Below are positions 6,449-14,610 of a stretch of DNA of 25,442 nucleotides, one piece after another. The stretch comes from an uncultured Eubacteriales bacterium (lineage in GTDB: Bacteria > Bacillota > Clostridia > Oscillospirales > CAG-272): contig USGH01000010.1 of assembly GCA_900554225.1 (NCBI GenBank), positions 1 through 25,442 of the forward strand, in the 5' to 3' direction. Made by a program: the position numbers and the translations under genes. The notes beneath the pieces were generated by a model. The model saw only the letters and a list, made by a program, of their open reading frames with translations, did not search any database and had not been told where the DNA came from. The stretch's first letter is position 1, and each line of letters begins with the position of its first letter.

Positions 6449-8599
6449 ATGAAATTCAAGAAAAGCATGACGCTCATTCTCGTAGCCAGCATGCTTGTTG
6501 GCTCTCTGGCGTCCTGCGGCAGCAAGACGACCAACAATGCAGGCAGCATCGACCTCGACAAGTATGCCGGCATGGATTACGATGACGCTTCCTCTGCAAT
6601 CTACAACGACGTACTCGGCGAATTCTACACCGAATACCAGGAAGCTAAGGAAGAGACCAACGTTTCTGCAAGATATGCAAAGATGGCACTCGCAGAAGCT
6701 AAGCTTCTTGAAACTGCCGTAATGCTGCCGATCTACTCTAAGGGCGGTAATTACGCGGTTTCCAGAGTTGCTCCATATACCATCGACTATACTCTGTGGG
6801 GCAACGATATGGAACGGTTCCATCAGGCACTTGTAGCTTCCGATTTCATCACCTCGGAAGACAGAGCTGAGATGAAAGCAAAGTGGGCTGAACTGAAGGG
6901 TACCGGCACTTACCTGGACTGGGCAAAGGAATTCCTCACCGGTAAGGGCTACACCCTGAAGGATACCTACACCATCGCATATGCCACCGACCCGACCACC
7001 TGGGACACGCACGCTACTTCCCGTTCCGCTGACTCCGAAGCCATCGTTAACACCTATGACGGTCTGATGGAATACGACGTGGAAGGGGTCCTGCAGCCTG
7101 CTCTCGCAGAAAGCTACACGGTTTCCGATGATGGTCTGACCTATACCTTCAAGATTCGCTCCGGTGCTACTTGGGTGGATTCTCAGGGCAGAAAAGTAGC
7201 GGATGTTACTGCTGATGACTTTGTTGCCGGTATGCAGCACATGATGGACGCTATGGGCGGTCTGGAATACCTGGTCGAAGGCGTTATCGTCAATGCAAGC
7301 GAATATATCGGCGGCACTGTTACCGACTTCAGCCAGGTTGGCGTTAAGGCGGTAGATGACAATACCCTGGAATATACGCTTGTTGCTCCGTGCTCTTACT
7401 TCGTAACCATGCTTGGCTACGGTGTATTCGCTCCGATGTCCAGAACCTACTATGAATCCATGGGCGGCAAGTTCGGCGCAGATTACGATCCGTCCGCTGA
7501 AAGCTACCTCTACGGTAAGGATTCCAACTCCATCGCATATTGCGGTCCGTATCTGGTAACTAACGCAACTGCAAACAGCACAATCGTATTCACTGCAAAC
7601 GATTCCTACTGGAACAAGGACAACATCAATATCAAGACCCTGACATGGCTCTACAATGATGGCTCTGAAGCCACCAAGGCGTACAACGACGCGGTTGCCG
7701 GCACGATCGATGGTTCTGGTCTGAACTCCTCCTCCCTCGAACTGGCAAGAGAAGATGGCAACTTTGATAAGTATGGCTATATCGCCTCTACGGACGCTAC
7801 CTCCTATATGGCATTCTACAACATCTATCGTTCTGCATACGCAAATGTTCAGGATTCCACTAAGGTTGTTTCTCCTCTGACCGAAGAACAGAAGTCTCTT
7901 GCTAAGGCTGCTATGGCAAACGTTCACTTCCGCCGTGCAATCTCTTATGCAGTAGACAGAGGTTCCTACAACGCACAGTCCGTTGGTGAAGATCTGAAGT
8001 ATACTTCTCTCCGCAATACCTATACTCCTGGTAACTTCGTATACCTGGAAGAAGATGTAACGGTTGATGTCAACGGTAAGTCTACCACCTTTAAGGCTGG
8101 CACCGCTTATGGTGTAATTCTTCAGGCACAGCTTGATGCGGACGGCATTGCTATCAAAGCATATGACAAGAACGCAGACGACGGTGCAGGCTCCAGCGAT
8201 GGTTATGACGGCTGGTACAATGTTGAGAATGCTAAGGCTGAGCTTGAACAGGCGATCAAGGATCTGAAGGATGCAGGTATCACCGTGGATGCTTCCAATC
8301 CGATCTATATTGATCTTCCTTACTTCAGCGCAAGCACCAGATGGACCAACATGGCAAACGCATATAAGCAGTCTGTTGAATCCACTCTCGAAGGCAAAGT
8401 TATCGTGAATCTCGTTGCCTGCGCAGATGCTGATGAATGGCAGAATGCAGGCTACTACACTGAAAATGGTGCAGAAGCCAACTATCACGTATACGACCTC
8501 TCCGGTTGGGGTCCTGACTACGGTGATCCGTCTTCGTACCTTGACACCATGCTGCCCGATTACGCAGGCTACATGACCAAGTGCATTGGTATTTTCTAA
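6449..8599 (+). CDS. Oligopeptide-binding lipoprotein of the ABC importer (OppA-like, apparently permuted)
   Basis: Extracellular solute-binding lipoprotein, 716 residues, of the SBP_bac_5 (OppA/DppA) family. A lipoprotein signal runs through LASC with lipidated C23. The usual family core begins near residue 171 (DTYTIAYATDPTTWDTHAT), with EAIVNTYDGLMEYD and LQPALAESYTVSDDG typical of the family, and ends at GDPSSYLDTMLPDYAGYMTKCIGIF. About 90 residues that normally follow that point are absent, while residues about 45-135 contain a matching segment (YAKMALAEAKLLETAVMLPIY, then SRVAPYT), suggesting circular permutation. AAAGGAG lies 6 nt before the start. The codon usage is richer in A/T-ending and GCT/GTT-type codons than in its neighbours, typical of high expression. 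First gene of a five-gene operon. Confidence 0.9.
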   Translation: MKFKKSMTLILVASMLVGSLASCGSKTTNNAGSIDLDKYAGMDYDDASSAIYNDVLGEFYTEYQEAKEETNVSARYAKMALAEAKLLETAVMLPIYSKGGNYAVSRVAPYTIDYTLWGNDMERFHQALVASDFITSEDRAEMKAKWAELKGTGTYLDWAKEFLTGKGYTLKDTYTIAYATDPTTWDTHATSRSADSEAIVNTYDGLMEYDVEGVLQPALAESYTVSDDGLTYTFKIRSGATWVDSQGRKVADVTADDFVAGMQHMMDAMGGLEYLVEGVIVNASEYIGGTVTDFSQVGVKAVDDNTLEYTLVAPCSYFVTMLGYGVFAPMSRTYYESMGGKFGADYDPSAESYLYGKDSNSIAYCGPYLVTNATANSTIVFTANDSYWNKDNINIKTLTWLYNDGSEATKAYNDAVAGTIDGSGLNSSSLELAREDGNFDKYGYIASTDATSYMAFYNIYRSAYANVQDSTKVVSPLTEEQKSLAKAAMANVHFRRAISYAVDRGSYNAQSVGEDLKYTSLRNTYTPGNFVYLEEDVTVDVNGKSTTFKAGTAYGVILQAQLDADGIAIKAYDKNADDGAGSSDGYDGWYNVENAKAELEQAIKDLKDAGITVDASNPIYIDLPYFSASTRWTNMANAYKQSVESTLEGKVIVNLVACADADEWQNAGYYTENGAEANYHVYDLSGWGPDYGDPSSYLDTMLPDYAGYMTKCIGIF

Positions 8600-8635
8600 T
8601 TCCGATCCGACAAAAGAAGCTTAAGATGTGAATGG

Positions 8636-8667
8636 CAGGAGGATGGGCTCTCGGGCTCATCCTCTTG
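8636..8667 (+). promoter_or_regulatory. Long hairpin between binding-protein and permease genes
   Basis: A 13-bp stem (8636-8648 with 8655-8667, including two G-U pairs) closes a 6-nt loop, TCTCGG. No T-run follows. It is best read as an mRNA-stabilising or partial-termination hairpin that keeps the binding protein more abundant than the downstream membrane and ATPase subunits, a known theme for such operons. Confidence 0.6.
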
Positions 8668-8689
8668 CGGTATATGCGAGTCACGAATT

Positions 8690-10267
8690 ATGACAAAATA
8701 TTTTTTGAAGAGGCTTTTACATGGTCTTGTTTCCATCGTGATTGTAGTGGCAATCATCATGATTCTGATTTACTCTCTGATGAACCGGGATCAGGTGTTT
8801 GCATCGGATACAGTTTTTACACACATGGCAAATAATGCGAGAGAAGCGTACAAGTACCGCAAATGGGAAGAGTATGGCTATCTCGATTATGTTACCTATA
8901 CGGAGTGGCTGAATAGTCAGAGCCGCGAAGGTGTCATTGATGAAACCGCGCGTACTGAAGCCGCTCAAATCGCCAACAAACCTGCCGCCGATTCCGATTT
9001 GGTGAAACAATATGTAAACCAGTTTACGGATTATTATGAATCTAAAGGGTATACAGTAGTCCGTTTGGATGCGAAGATGCAGGGTAAAACAAAAAAGTAT
9101 GCAAATGGTGGTGCGCCGCAGCTTTTTGCATATAAGGATGTTCCACTGTATCAGCGTATGGCGAAGTATTTTGCCAGCATTATCCAAATTGACAATATTC
9201 ATAAAGTTGAAGGGGACCTGAATGGAAAACGTGGGTTGTCCTTTACACTATATGATCCCGTGTATGGTGGTGAACGGTTTTCTCCTGCAATTATCGGAAA
9301 TGGTACAAAGAATAAATACCTTTTATACTTTGACGATTCGTTCCCCTATCTCCATCAAAACCTTATCAGCATCAATCTGGGAACTTCTTATACTGTAAAT
9401 ACAGGCACAGATGTATTTGTCACCATGACGCAGACACAGGGCTCCTATGTAAAATCCTCTGTCACTTTTCCGACAGGACTTACGGAAATGAGCGCAGATA
9501 ACCTGCATACCGCTATGTATCAGCCCGATTCCCTGACGGGTAATACACTGAATCAGGAGCGTTTTACGGATAATTACACAAACGTTCTTACCAATAAAAA
9601 TGGTATGTCAAAAATGGGATATTCATTTACGATTGGTATCATTTCTACGTTTATTTCGTACTTCCTTGGCGTTCCGCTGGGTATTATCATGGCACGGAAA
9701 AAAGACAAGCTTGTCGATAAACTGGGTACGCTGTATATCGTTTTTATCATCGCAGTTCCTTCTCTTGCATATATTTTCCTGTTTAAGGCAATTGGCGGTA
9801 AAGTCGGATTGCCAACGACGTTCAATATGGATTCTTCCAGCAAACTTATGTATGTGCTGCCGATCATATCTCTTGCGCTTCCGTCTATTGCAAATCTTAT
9901 GAAATGGATCCGGCGGTATATGATCGACCAGATGAACTCCGATTACGTAAAATTCGCACGTTCCGGCGGTCTGTCGGAGAGTGAGATTTTCTCGAAGCAC
10001 ATCCTGAAAAACGCGATCATCCCGATTATCCACGGTATTCCGGGTAGCATTTTGTTTGCAATGACCGGTGCGATCATTACAGAACGTGTGTACGTTGTTC
10101 CTGGTGCCGGTAACCTGTTGACCGAAGCGATCAATAAGTATGATAACGGTGTCATTGTGGGCGTATCCCTGTTCTATGCTATTTTGTCTGTGCTTGCCAT
10201 CATTCTTGGCGACATTCTTATGGCATTCGTTGACCCGAGAATTTCCTTCTCTTCGAAAGCGAGGTAA
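8690..10267 (+). CDS. Peptide ABC importer permease, OppB/DppB-like, with large extracytoplasmic insertion
   Basis: Membrane subunit of 525 residues; the usual OppB/DppB length is about 310-340. A first helix at about 9-30 (LLHGLVSIVIVVAIIMILIY) is followed by about 275 mostly hydrophilic residues (31-305), then five further helices from GYSFTIGIISTFISYFLGVP onward. The ATPase-contact (EAA) loop DYVKFARSGGLSE...KHILKNAIIPII is near 417-445, and the protein ends with the family hallmark DPRI. The inserted segment must face outside the cell by the positive-inside rule. There is no good Shine-Dalgarno sequence before 8690; the start is chosen from the conserved KYFLKRLLHGL N-terminus. It lies 90 nt after the binding-protein gene, past a stable hairpin. 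Fold of the insertion not recognised. Confidence 0.9.
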   Translation: MTKYFLKRLLHGLVSIVIVVAIIMILIYSLMNRDQVFASDTVFTHMANNAREAYKYRKWEEYGYLDYVTYTEWLNSQSREGVIDETARTEAAQIANKPAADSDLVKQYVNQFTDYYESKGYTVVRLDAKMQGKTKKYANGGAPQLFAYKDVPLYQRMAKYFASIIQIDNIHKVEGDLNGKRGLSFTLYDPVYGGERFSPAIIGNGTKNKYLLYFDDSFPYLHQNLISINLGTSYTVNTGTDVFVTMTQTQGSYVKSSVTFPTGLTEMSADNLHTAMYQPDSLTGNTLNQERFTDNYTNVLTNKNGMSKMGYSFTIGIISTFISYFLGVPLGIIMARKKDKLVDKLGTLYIVFIIAVPSLAYIFLFKAIGGKVGLPTTFNMDSSSKLMYVLPIISLALPSIANLMKWIRRYMIDQMNSDYVKFARSGGLSESEIFSKHILKNAIIPIIHGIPGSILFAMTGAIITERVYVVPGAGNLLTEAINKYDNGVIVGVSLFYAILSVLAIILGDILMAFVDPRISFSSKAR

Positions 10268-10272
10268 TAGAT

Positions 10273-11250
10273 ATGCAGAATGAAAATGTAAAAATCGATA
10301 ACCTTGGTCTCTCCGAAGAAGAGCTTTTTTCAAAATTTGATCATGGAGATGCCGATTCTGAAAAGATTACAGCACCGCGTTACTCCTACTGGCAGTCCGT
10401 GTTTCGGGTGTTTTTTCGGAAGAAGATCAATATTGTCATTTTAAGTATCCTCGCTGTCATCATCGTTTTTACCTATATCTATCCGTTGTTCACAAATTAT
10501 GACCGTTTTGCCAATTTGCTTGATTCTGCATCAAAGCATCTTTCGCCAACAAAAGCAATGGAGAAATTCGGCTATAATATCCACTGGATACTTGGTGCGG
10601 GTGCTGCCGGCAACTCAACATTTGATGCGATTTGGTATGGTTCGAGGATTTCCATTTCTCTGGCACTTGTATGTGCAGTCATCAATATGACGGTCGGTGT
10701 GATTGTTGGTGCGATCTGGGGCTTTTCCAAACAGGTTGACGTCATCATGACGGAAGTGTACAACATCATCGGCAACGTACCGTATATTCTGTTCATTTCC
10801 GTGATGGTCATGATTTTCACCGCTTCTTTCTGGACTATGGTGTTTGCCATGACGCTAACCGGATGGCTCGGAATCGCGTATTTTATCCGTACACAGGTTA
10901 TCATCATCCGCGACCGGGAGTACAACCTTGCGTCCCGTTGTCTGGGAACATCAACATTCCGTATCGCCATGAAGAACATACTTCCGTTCATGACCTCTGT
11001 CATCGTGACCCTCGCTGCAACGGAGATTCCTTCCTATATTTCTTATGAAGTGTTCCTCTCTTACATCGGCATGGGCCTGTCAGATGTTTCTCTTGGTAAG
11101 CTGATTTATGAAGCAGAAAGTGCGATGGTCACACCGGGGTGGGAATTTGAATTCTGGAGCCCGGTCGCGCTGTCCTCCATCATCACGGTCGTGCTGTACG
11201 TTGTTGGTCAGAATCTCGGCGACGCATCCGACCCGAGAACCCATATGTGA
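10273..11250 (+). CDS. Peptide ABC importer permease, OppC/DppC-like
   Basis: Second membrane subunit, 325 residues, about normal length. An N-terminal cytoplasmic segment (1-50) precedes helix 1 (about 52-72), the periplasm-side loop, then five helices. The EAA loop YNLASRCLGTSTFRIAMKNILP is at about 217-238, and the C-terminus DASDPRTHM is a variant of the usual DALDPR. The usual GTDxxGRD motif before helix 2 is degenerate here (GAGAAGNST, 108-116). GAGG lies 8 nt upstream of the ATG. It starts 5 nt after the OppB-like gene and ends 8 nt before the OppD-like start, so it is part of the same transcript. Assignment is secure; peptide length specificity is unknown. Confidence 0.92.
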   Translation: MQNENVKIDNLGLSEEELFSKFDHGDADSEKITAPRYSYWQSVFRVFFRKKINIVILSILAVIIVFTYIYPLFTNYDRFANLLDSASKHLSPTKAMEKFGYNIHWILGAGAAGNSTFDAIWYGSRISISLALVCAVINMTVGVIVGAIWGFSKQVDVIMTEVYNIIGNVPYILFISVMVMIFTASFWTMVFAMTLTGWLGIAYFIRTQVIIIRDREYNLASRCLGTSTFRIAMKNILPFMTSVIVTLAATEIPSYISYEVFLSYIGMGLSDVSLGKLIYEAESAMVTPGWEFEFWSPVALSSIITVVLYVVGQNLGDASDPRTHM

Positions 11251-11258
11251 GGTGCGCT

Positions 11259-13013
11259 ATGGCTATGGAAGAAAAGAAAGTACTGTTATCCGTTAAGGAT
11301 CTGGAAGTCAAATTCCGTGTACGTGGTCGTATCCTGACCGCCATCCGCAACATCTCACTGGATATTTACGACGAGGAATCGATCGCTATCGTAGGCGAGT
11401 CCGGTTCCGGTAAATCCGTATTCACCAAAACCTTTGCCGGTATGCTCGACAGCAACGGCTTTATCGACAATGGTTCCATCATCTTCAACGATCCCGATCT
11501 CGCGGACACGAAGGTTTCCTACAATTCCTTTGCACGCAAATGTGTCGCCACAACGTGGAAAAAGCTGAACGAAGCATCCAGCCTTGAATTCGGAGCGGCC
11601 ACCTGGCAGGAGATCCAGAAGCTCAAAGCAGAGATGAACGATAAGCTCACGCTCAGTGCAGAAGAAAGCAGCAAGCTGACCGAACATATCGCCGCACTGC
11701 AATATGAGCGCACCGAAGCGTTCAACAAGCGGCAGACCCTCGATTCCTCTAAGGAAAAGGTGGAGATCAAGGCAATTGGTCAGAAAATCAAGGAGCTTGA
11801 TGCCGAAATCAAACAGCTCGATGCCAAGCGGAAGGAAGTTCTGAAAAAGCATCGGGAATCCACCATGCACGATGCTTCCTATCAGGCAGAGTATCACAGC
11901 AAGCTCTCCGCATTGGAGCATAAGTATGCGGAGGAGATCAAGAATACACCGAGCGAAGCGGTGATCGCCCGCAACGAGATCATCGCGAAAGAGATCTATC
12001 TCTCCGTCGGCAGATACGATCTCCAGAAACGGATCCAGTTGATCTCCCGCCTTGTCAAAGCCGTCCGCAAAGCGATGGAAATGGGTGTGGACCTGAACGA
12101 CGATACACAGCGCAATGCCGTTTTCGACACCGTTGTGTTCCGCGTAAAGTACATTGACGAAACCGAAGAACAGCTGCACGGTACCTGCGTGTTGAATCTT
12201 GCGAACGTCAAGTATTCCAAGGACTGGAACCAGATTCGCGGCAGCAAGATCGCGACCGTGTTCCAGGACCCGATGACCTCTCTGAACCCGATCATCACCA
12301 TCGGTAAGCAGATCACCTCGATCATCCTGAAGCATCAGAACTGCTCCGAGGTGGAGGCAAGATCACGTGCGCTGACCCTCATGAAGAAGGTTGGAATCCC
12401 GAATGCGGAGAACCGTTTCGACGACTATCCGTTCCAGTATTCCGGCGGTATGCGGCAGCGTATCGTTATCGCCATTGCGCTCTCCTGCCAGCCGAAGATC
12501 CTCATTTGTGACGAGCCGACCACCGCATTGGACGTTACCATCCAGGCGCAGATCCTCAAACTGCTGAAGGATTTGCAGAAGGAATTCCGCTACACCATCG
12601 TCTTCATCACGCACGACCTCGGTGTGGTTGCCAATATCGCGGATCGTGTCGCCGTTATGTATGCGGGACAGATCGTGGAAATGGGCAGTGTGGAAGAGGT
12701 ATTCTACGATCCGCGCCACCCGTACACCTGGGCACTTTTGTCCTCTCTGCCGCAGCTTGCCCAGAGAAATACAAAGCTTTACTCCATTACGGGTACACCG
12801 CCGTCTCTCTACAACAAGATCATCGGCGATCCGTTTGCCCCGCGTAACCCCTATTGCCTGAAAATCGATACGATTCAGGAGCCGCCGATGTTCCGCGTAA
12901 CGGATACCCACTACGCAAAGACATGGCTGCTTGATCCACGCGCCCCGAAGGTTGAAAAGCCGGAAATCATCCAGAACAGCCACGAAAAACTCATTCGTGC
13001 GTTCAATATATAG
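11259..13013 (+). CDS. Peptide ABC importer ATPase, OppD/DppD-like, with helical insertion
   Basis: Cytoplasmic ATPase, 584 residues against the usual 320-340. Walker A GESGSGKS is at 46-53, Q-loop Q336 in FQDPMTSLNP, signature YSGGMRQ 394-400, Walker B ILICDEP 414-420 and H-loop H452. About 230 residues between Walker A and the Q-loop are extra (about 85-320); much of it is charged and heptad-like (for example 135-230), so a coiled coil is likely. The C-terminal region GDPFAPRNPYCLK keeps the family outline but three of the four cysteines that normally bind a [4Fe-4S] cluster are missing. The start at 11259 is chosen because GAGGTG sits just upstream; a GTG at 11247 overlapping the previous stop has no ribosome-binding site. 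Confidence 0.92.
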   Translation: MAMEEKKVLLSVKDLEVKFRVRGRILTAIRNISLDIYDEESIAIVGESGSGKSVFTKTFAGMLDSNGFIDNGSIIFNDPDLADTKVSYNSFARKCVATTWKKLNEASSLEFGAATWQEIQKLKAEMNDKLTLSAEESSKLTEHIAALQYERTEAFNKRQTLDSSKEKVEIKAIGQKIKELDAEIKQLDAKRKEVLKKHRESTMHDASYQAEYHSKLSALEHKYAEEIKNTPSEAVIARNEIIAKEIYLSVGRYDLQKRIQLISRLVKAVRKAMEMGVDLNDDTQRNAVFDTVVFRVKYIDETEEQLHGTCVLNLANVKYSKDWNQIRGSKIATVFQDPMTSLNPIITIGKQITSIILKHQNCSEVEARSRALTLMKKVGIPNAENRFDDYPFQYSGGMRQRIVIAIALSCQPKILICDEPTTALDVTIQAQILKLLKDLQKEFRYTIVFITHDLGVVANIADRVAVMYAGQIVEMGSVEEVFYDPRHPYTWALLSSLPQLAQRNTKLYSITGTPPSLYNKIIGDPFAPRNPYCLKIDTIQEPPMFRVTDTHYAKTWLLDPRAPKVEKPEIIQNSHEKLIRAFNI

Positions 13014-13030
13014 GATAGGAGAGGTTAGTT

Positions 13031-14338
13031 GTGACGAAGCGAGACGAAATGAATGCAAAGAAGCAGAGTGCCTCCCATTTTCCGGAACATGGACCGATCG
13101 ACGAAAGCGGCAAGGAAGTCCTGCTCTCCCTGCGTAATGTGGACATCACATTCGGTAAGGGCGACAATGCCGTCCGCGCGGTAAAGAACGCATCGTTTGA
13201 TGTGTACAAAGGCGAGACATTCTCATTAGTAGGCGAATCCGGCTCCGGTAAGACCACCATCGGACGGGCTGTGATCCGTGTCAATCCCTGTGCAGCCGGT
13301 GAGATCCGCTACAAAGGTGTGCGTATCTCCGGCAAGATTTCCCGTTCTCTCGACCGCGAGGTGATACGGAACATCCAAATGGTATTCCAGGATCCCGCAG
13401 CCTCGCTGAACGAACGCGCGACCGTCGATTATATCGTTTCAGAGGGGCTGTACAATTTCCATCTGTTTGAAAACGAAGCCGATCGTGTGCGGAAGGTCGA
13501 AAACATCATCAATGAAGTCGGTCTGCTGCCGGAGCATCTTACCCGGTATCCGCATGAATTTTCCGGCGGTCAGAGACAGCGTATCGGACTTGCACGCGCT
13601 ATGGTCATGGATCCCGAATTGGTCGTTGCCGATGAGCCGATCTCCGCACTGGACGTTTCCATCCGCGCGCAGGTATTGAACCTCCTCAAAAAATTCCAGA
13701 AGGAACGCGGCACCACCTACCTCTTCATTGCCCATGACCTGTCGATCGTCCGTTTCATCTCGGACCACATCGGCGTTATCTACAAGGGCGACATCGTTGA
13801 GGTTGCGGACGCAGAGGAGCTGTTCAACTTCCCGCTCCATCCGTATACCCGTTCCCTGATCTCCGCAATTCCGATTCCGGACCCAAAGCTGGAAAAGAAT
13901 AAGGTGCTGTTCACCTACGATCCGTCCGTCCACGATTATTCCGAGGACAAGCCGGAGATGGTCAACATCGGTCACGAGCATTATGTGTACGGTAACAAGA
14001 AGGAGATAGAGGCGTATAAAGCGATCCGCGAAAAAGGCGAACCGCTGAAGTCCGTGACGATTTTGGATGAAAATGCCCCGCGTGCAGAGGAAAAGCCGGA
14101 GGACAACGTGGCAAACGAAGTCATTCTCGACACACCGCTGCACGATACCGGCAACCTGTGGTACACCGTTGGTTCTTTCTTCCTGCCGGTGCTCGGTATC
14201 ATCGGTGCCCTGCTCTTCAAGCACTTTAAGCATTTCCGCAATTACAAGGCGTGCAAGAAGGGTGCGCTCATCGGATTTGGAACGCTCGGCGCCATCGTTG
14301 TGTTGTTCCTCATCTTCTTGCTCCTCTCGCTCCTGTAA
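13031..14338 (+). CDS. Peptide ABC importer ATPase, OppF/DppF-like, with C-terminal membrane domain
   Basis: Second ATPase of the importer, 435 residues, about 100 more than usual. Walker A GESGSGKT 68-75, Q-loop Q120 in FQDPAASLNERATV, signature FSGGQRQ 177-183, Walker B LVVADEP 197-203, H-loop H235. After the ATPase part (to about 345) comes an acidic linker and two hydrophobic helices (about 377-397 and 411-435), with a basic loop KHFKHFRNYKACKK between them. This resembles the small two-helix domain found behind zinc ribbons in many Firmicute membrane proteins. The Fe-S cysteine motif is absent. The GTG start at 13031 has GAGG 6 nt upstream; the ATG at 13049 has no suitable site. Last gene of the operon, followed by a strong terminator. 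Confidence 0.9.
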   Translation: MTKRDEMNAKKQSASHFPEHGPIDESGKEVLLSLRNVDITFGKGDNAVRAVKNASFDVYKGETFSLVGESGSGKTTIGRAVIRVNPCAAGEIRYKGVRISGKISRSLDREVIRNIQMVFQDPAASLNERATVDYIVSEGLYNFHLFENEADRVRKVENIINEVGLLPEHLTRYPHEFSGGQRQRIGLARAMVMDPELVVADEPISALDVSIRAQVLNLLKKFQKERGTTYLFIAHDLSIVRFISDHIGVIYKGDIVEVADAEELFNFPLHPYTRSLISAIPIPDPKLEKNKVLFTYDPSVHDYSEDKPEMVNIGHEHYVYGNKKEIEAYKAIREKGEPLKSVTILDENAPRAEEKPEDNVANEVILDTPLHDTGNLWYTVGSFFLPVLGIIGALLFKHFKHFRNYKACKKGALIGFGTLGAIVVLFLIFLLLSLL

Positions 14339-14442
14339 AGCGGCACATTGCCACTGGCATACGCTGAATGGATCGGGTTTTGCCCTGGAAAACGCAATTT
14401 CATGGGCTTTCACGAAACCAATCTCAATGCGGAGCTTCCTGC

Positions 14443-14500
14443 GTAAACAAAAAATGTGGCGGATCAGATGCCAAAATCCGATCCGTCATTTTTTGTTTAC
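14443..14500. terminator. Strong bidirectional-type terminator of the importer operon
   Basis: A perfect 14-bp outer stem (14443-14456 with 14487-14500, containing A6/T6 runs) encloses a 6-bp CGGATC/GATCCG stem (14460-14465 with 14480-14485). The T-run lies inside the right arm, as is common for Firmicute terminators. Confidence 0.9.
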
Positions 14501-14521
14501 AATCCCATTTTCCAATATGGT

Positions 14522-14550
14522 TTGACATTGATGCTGCAAACGTGTATAAT
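14522..14550 (+). promoter_or_regulatory. Consensus promoter of the ApbE-like membrane protein gene
   Basis: Exact TTGACA (14522-14527), 17-nt spacer, exact TATAAT (14545-14550), immediately downstream of the importer terminator. It probably also supplies transcription of the regulator and kinase genes by read-through. Confidence 0.88.
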
Positions 14551-14610
14551 TAAAAGTACGTATTTTGCGGTGACAATGCAAATTGTGCCTGCCAGAGAAA
14601 GGAATCCATC

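Noticed and set aside
6299..8488. 729-codon open frame antisense to the peptide-binding protein gene
   Set aside because: The opposite strand has a secure OppA-like lipoprotein with a ribosome-binding site and promoter. The antisense product has no recognisable domain or start signal and arises from the biased codon use of a highly expressed gene.
11355..14413. Antisense frames of about 325 codons over both importer ATPase genes
   Set aside because: Shadows of the ATPase genes; their products read as reverse-complement echoes of ABC motifs and have no ribosome-binding site.
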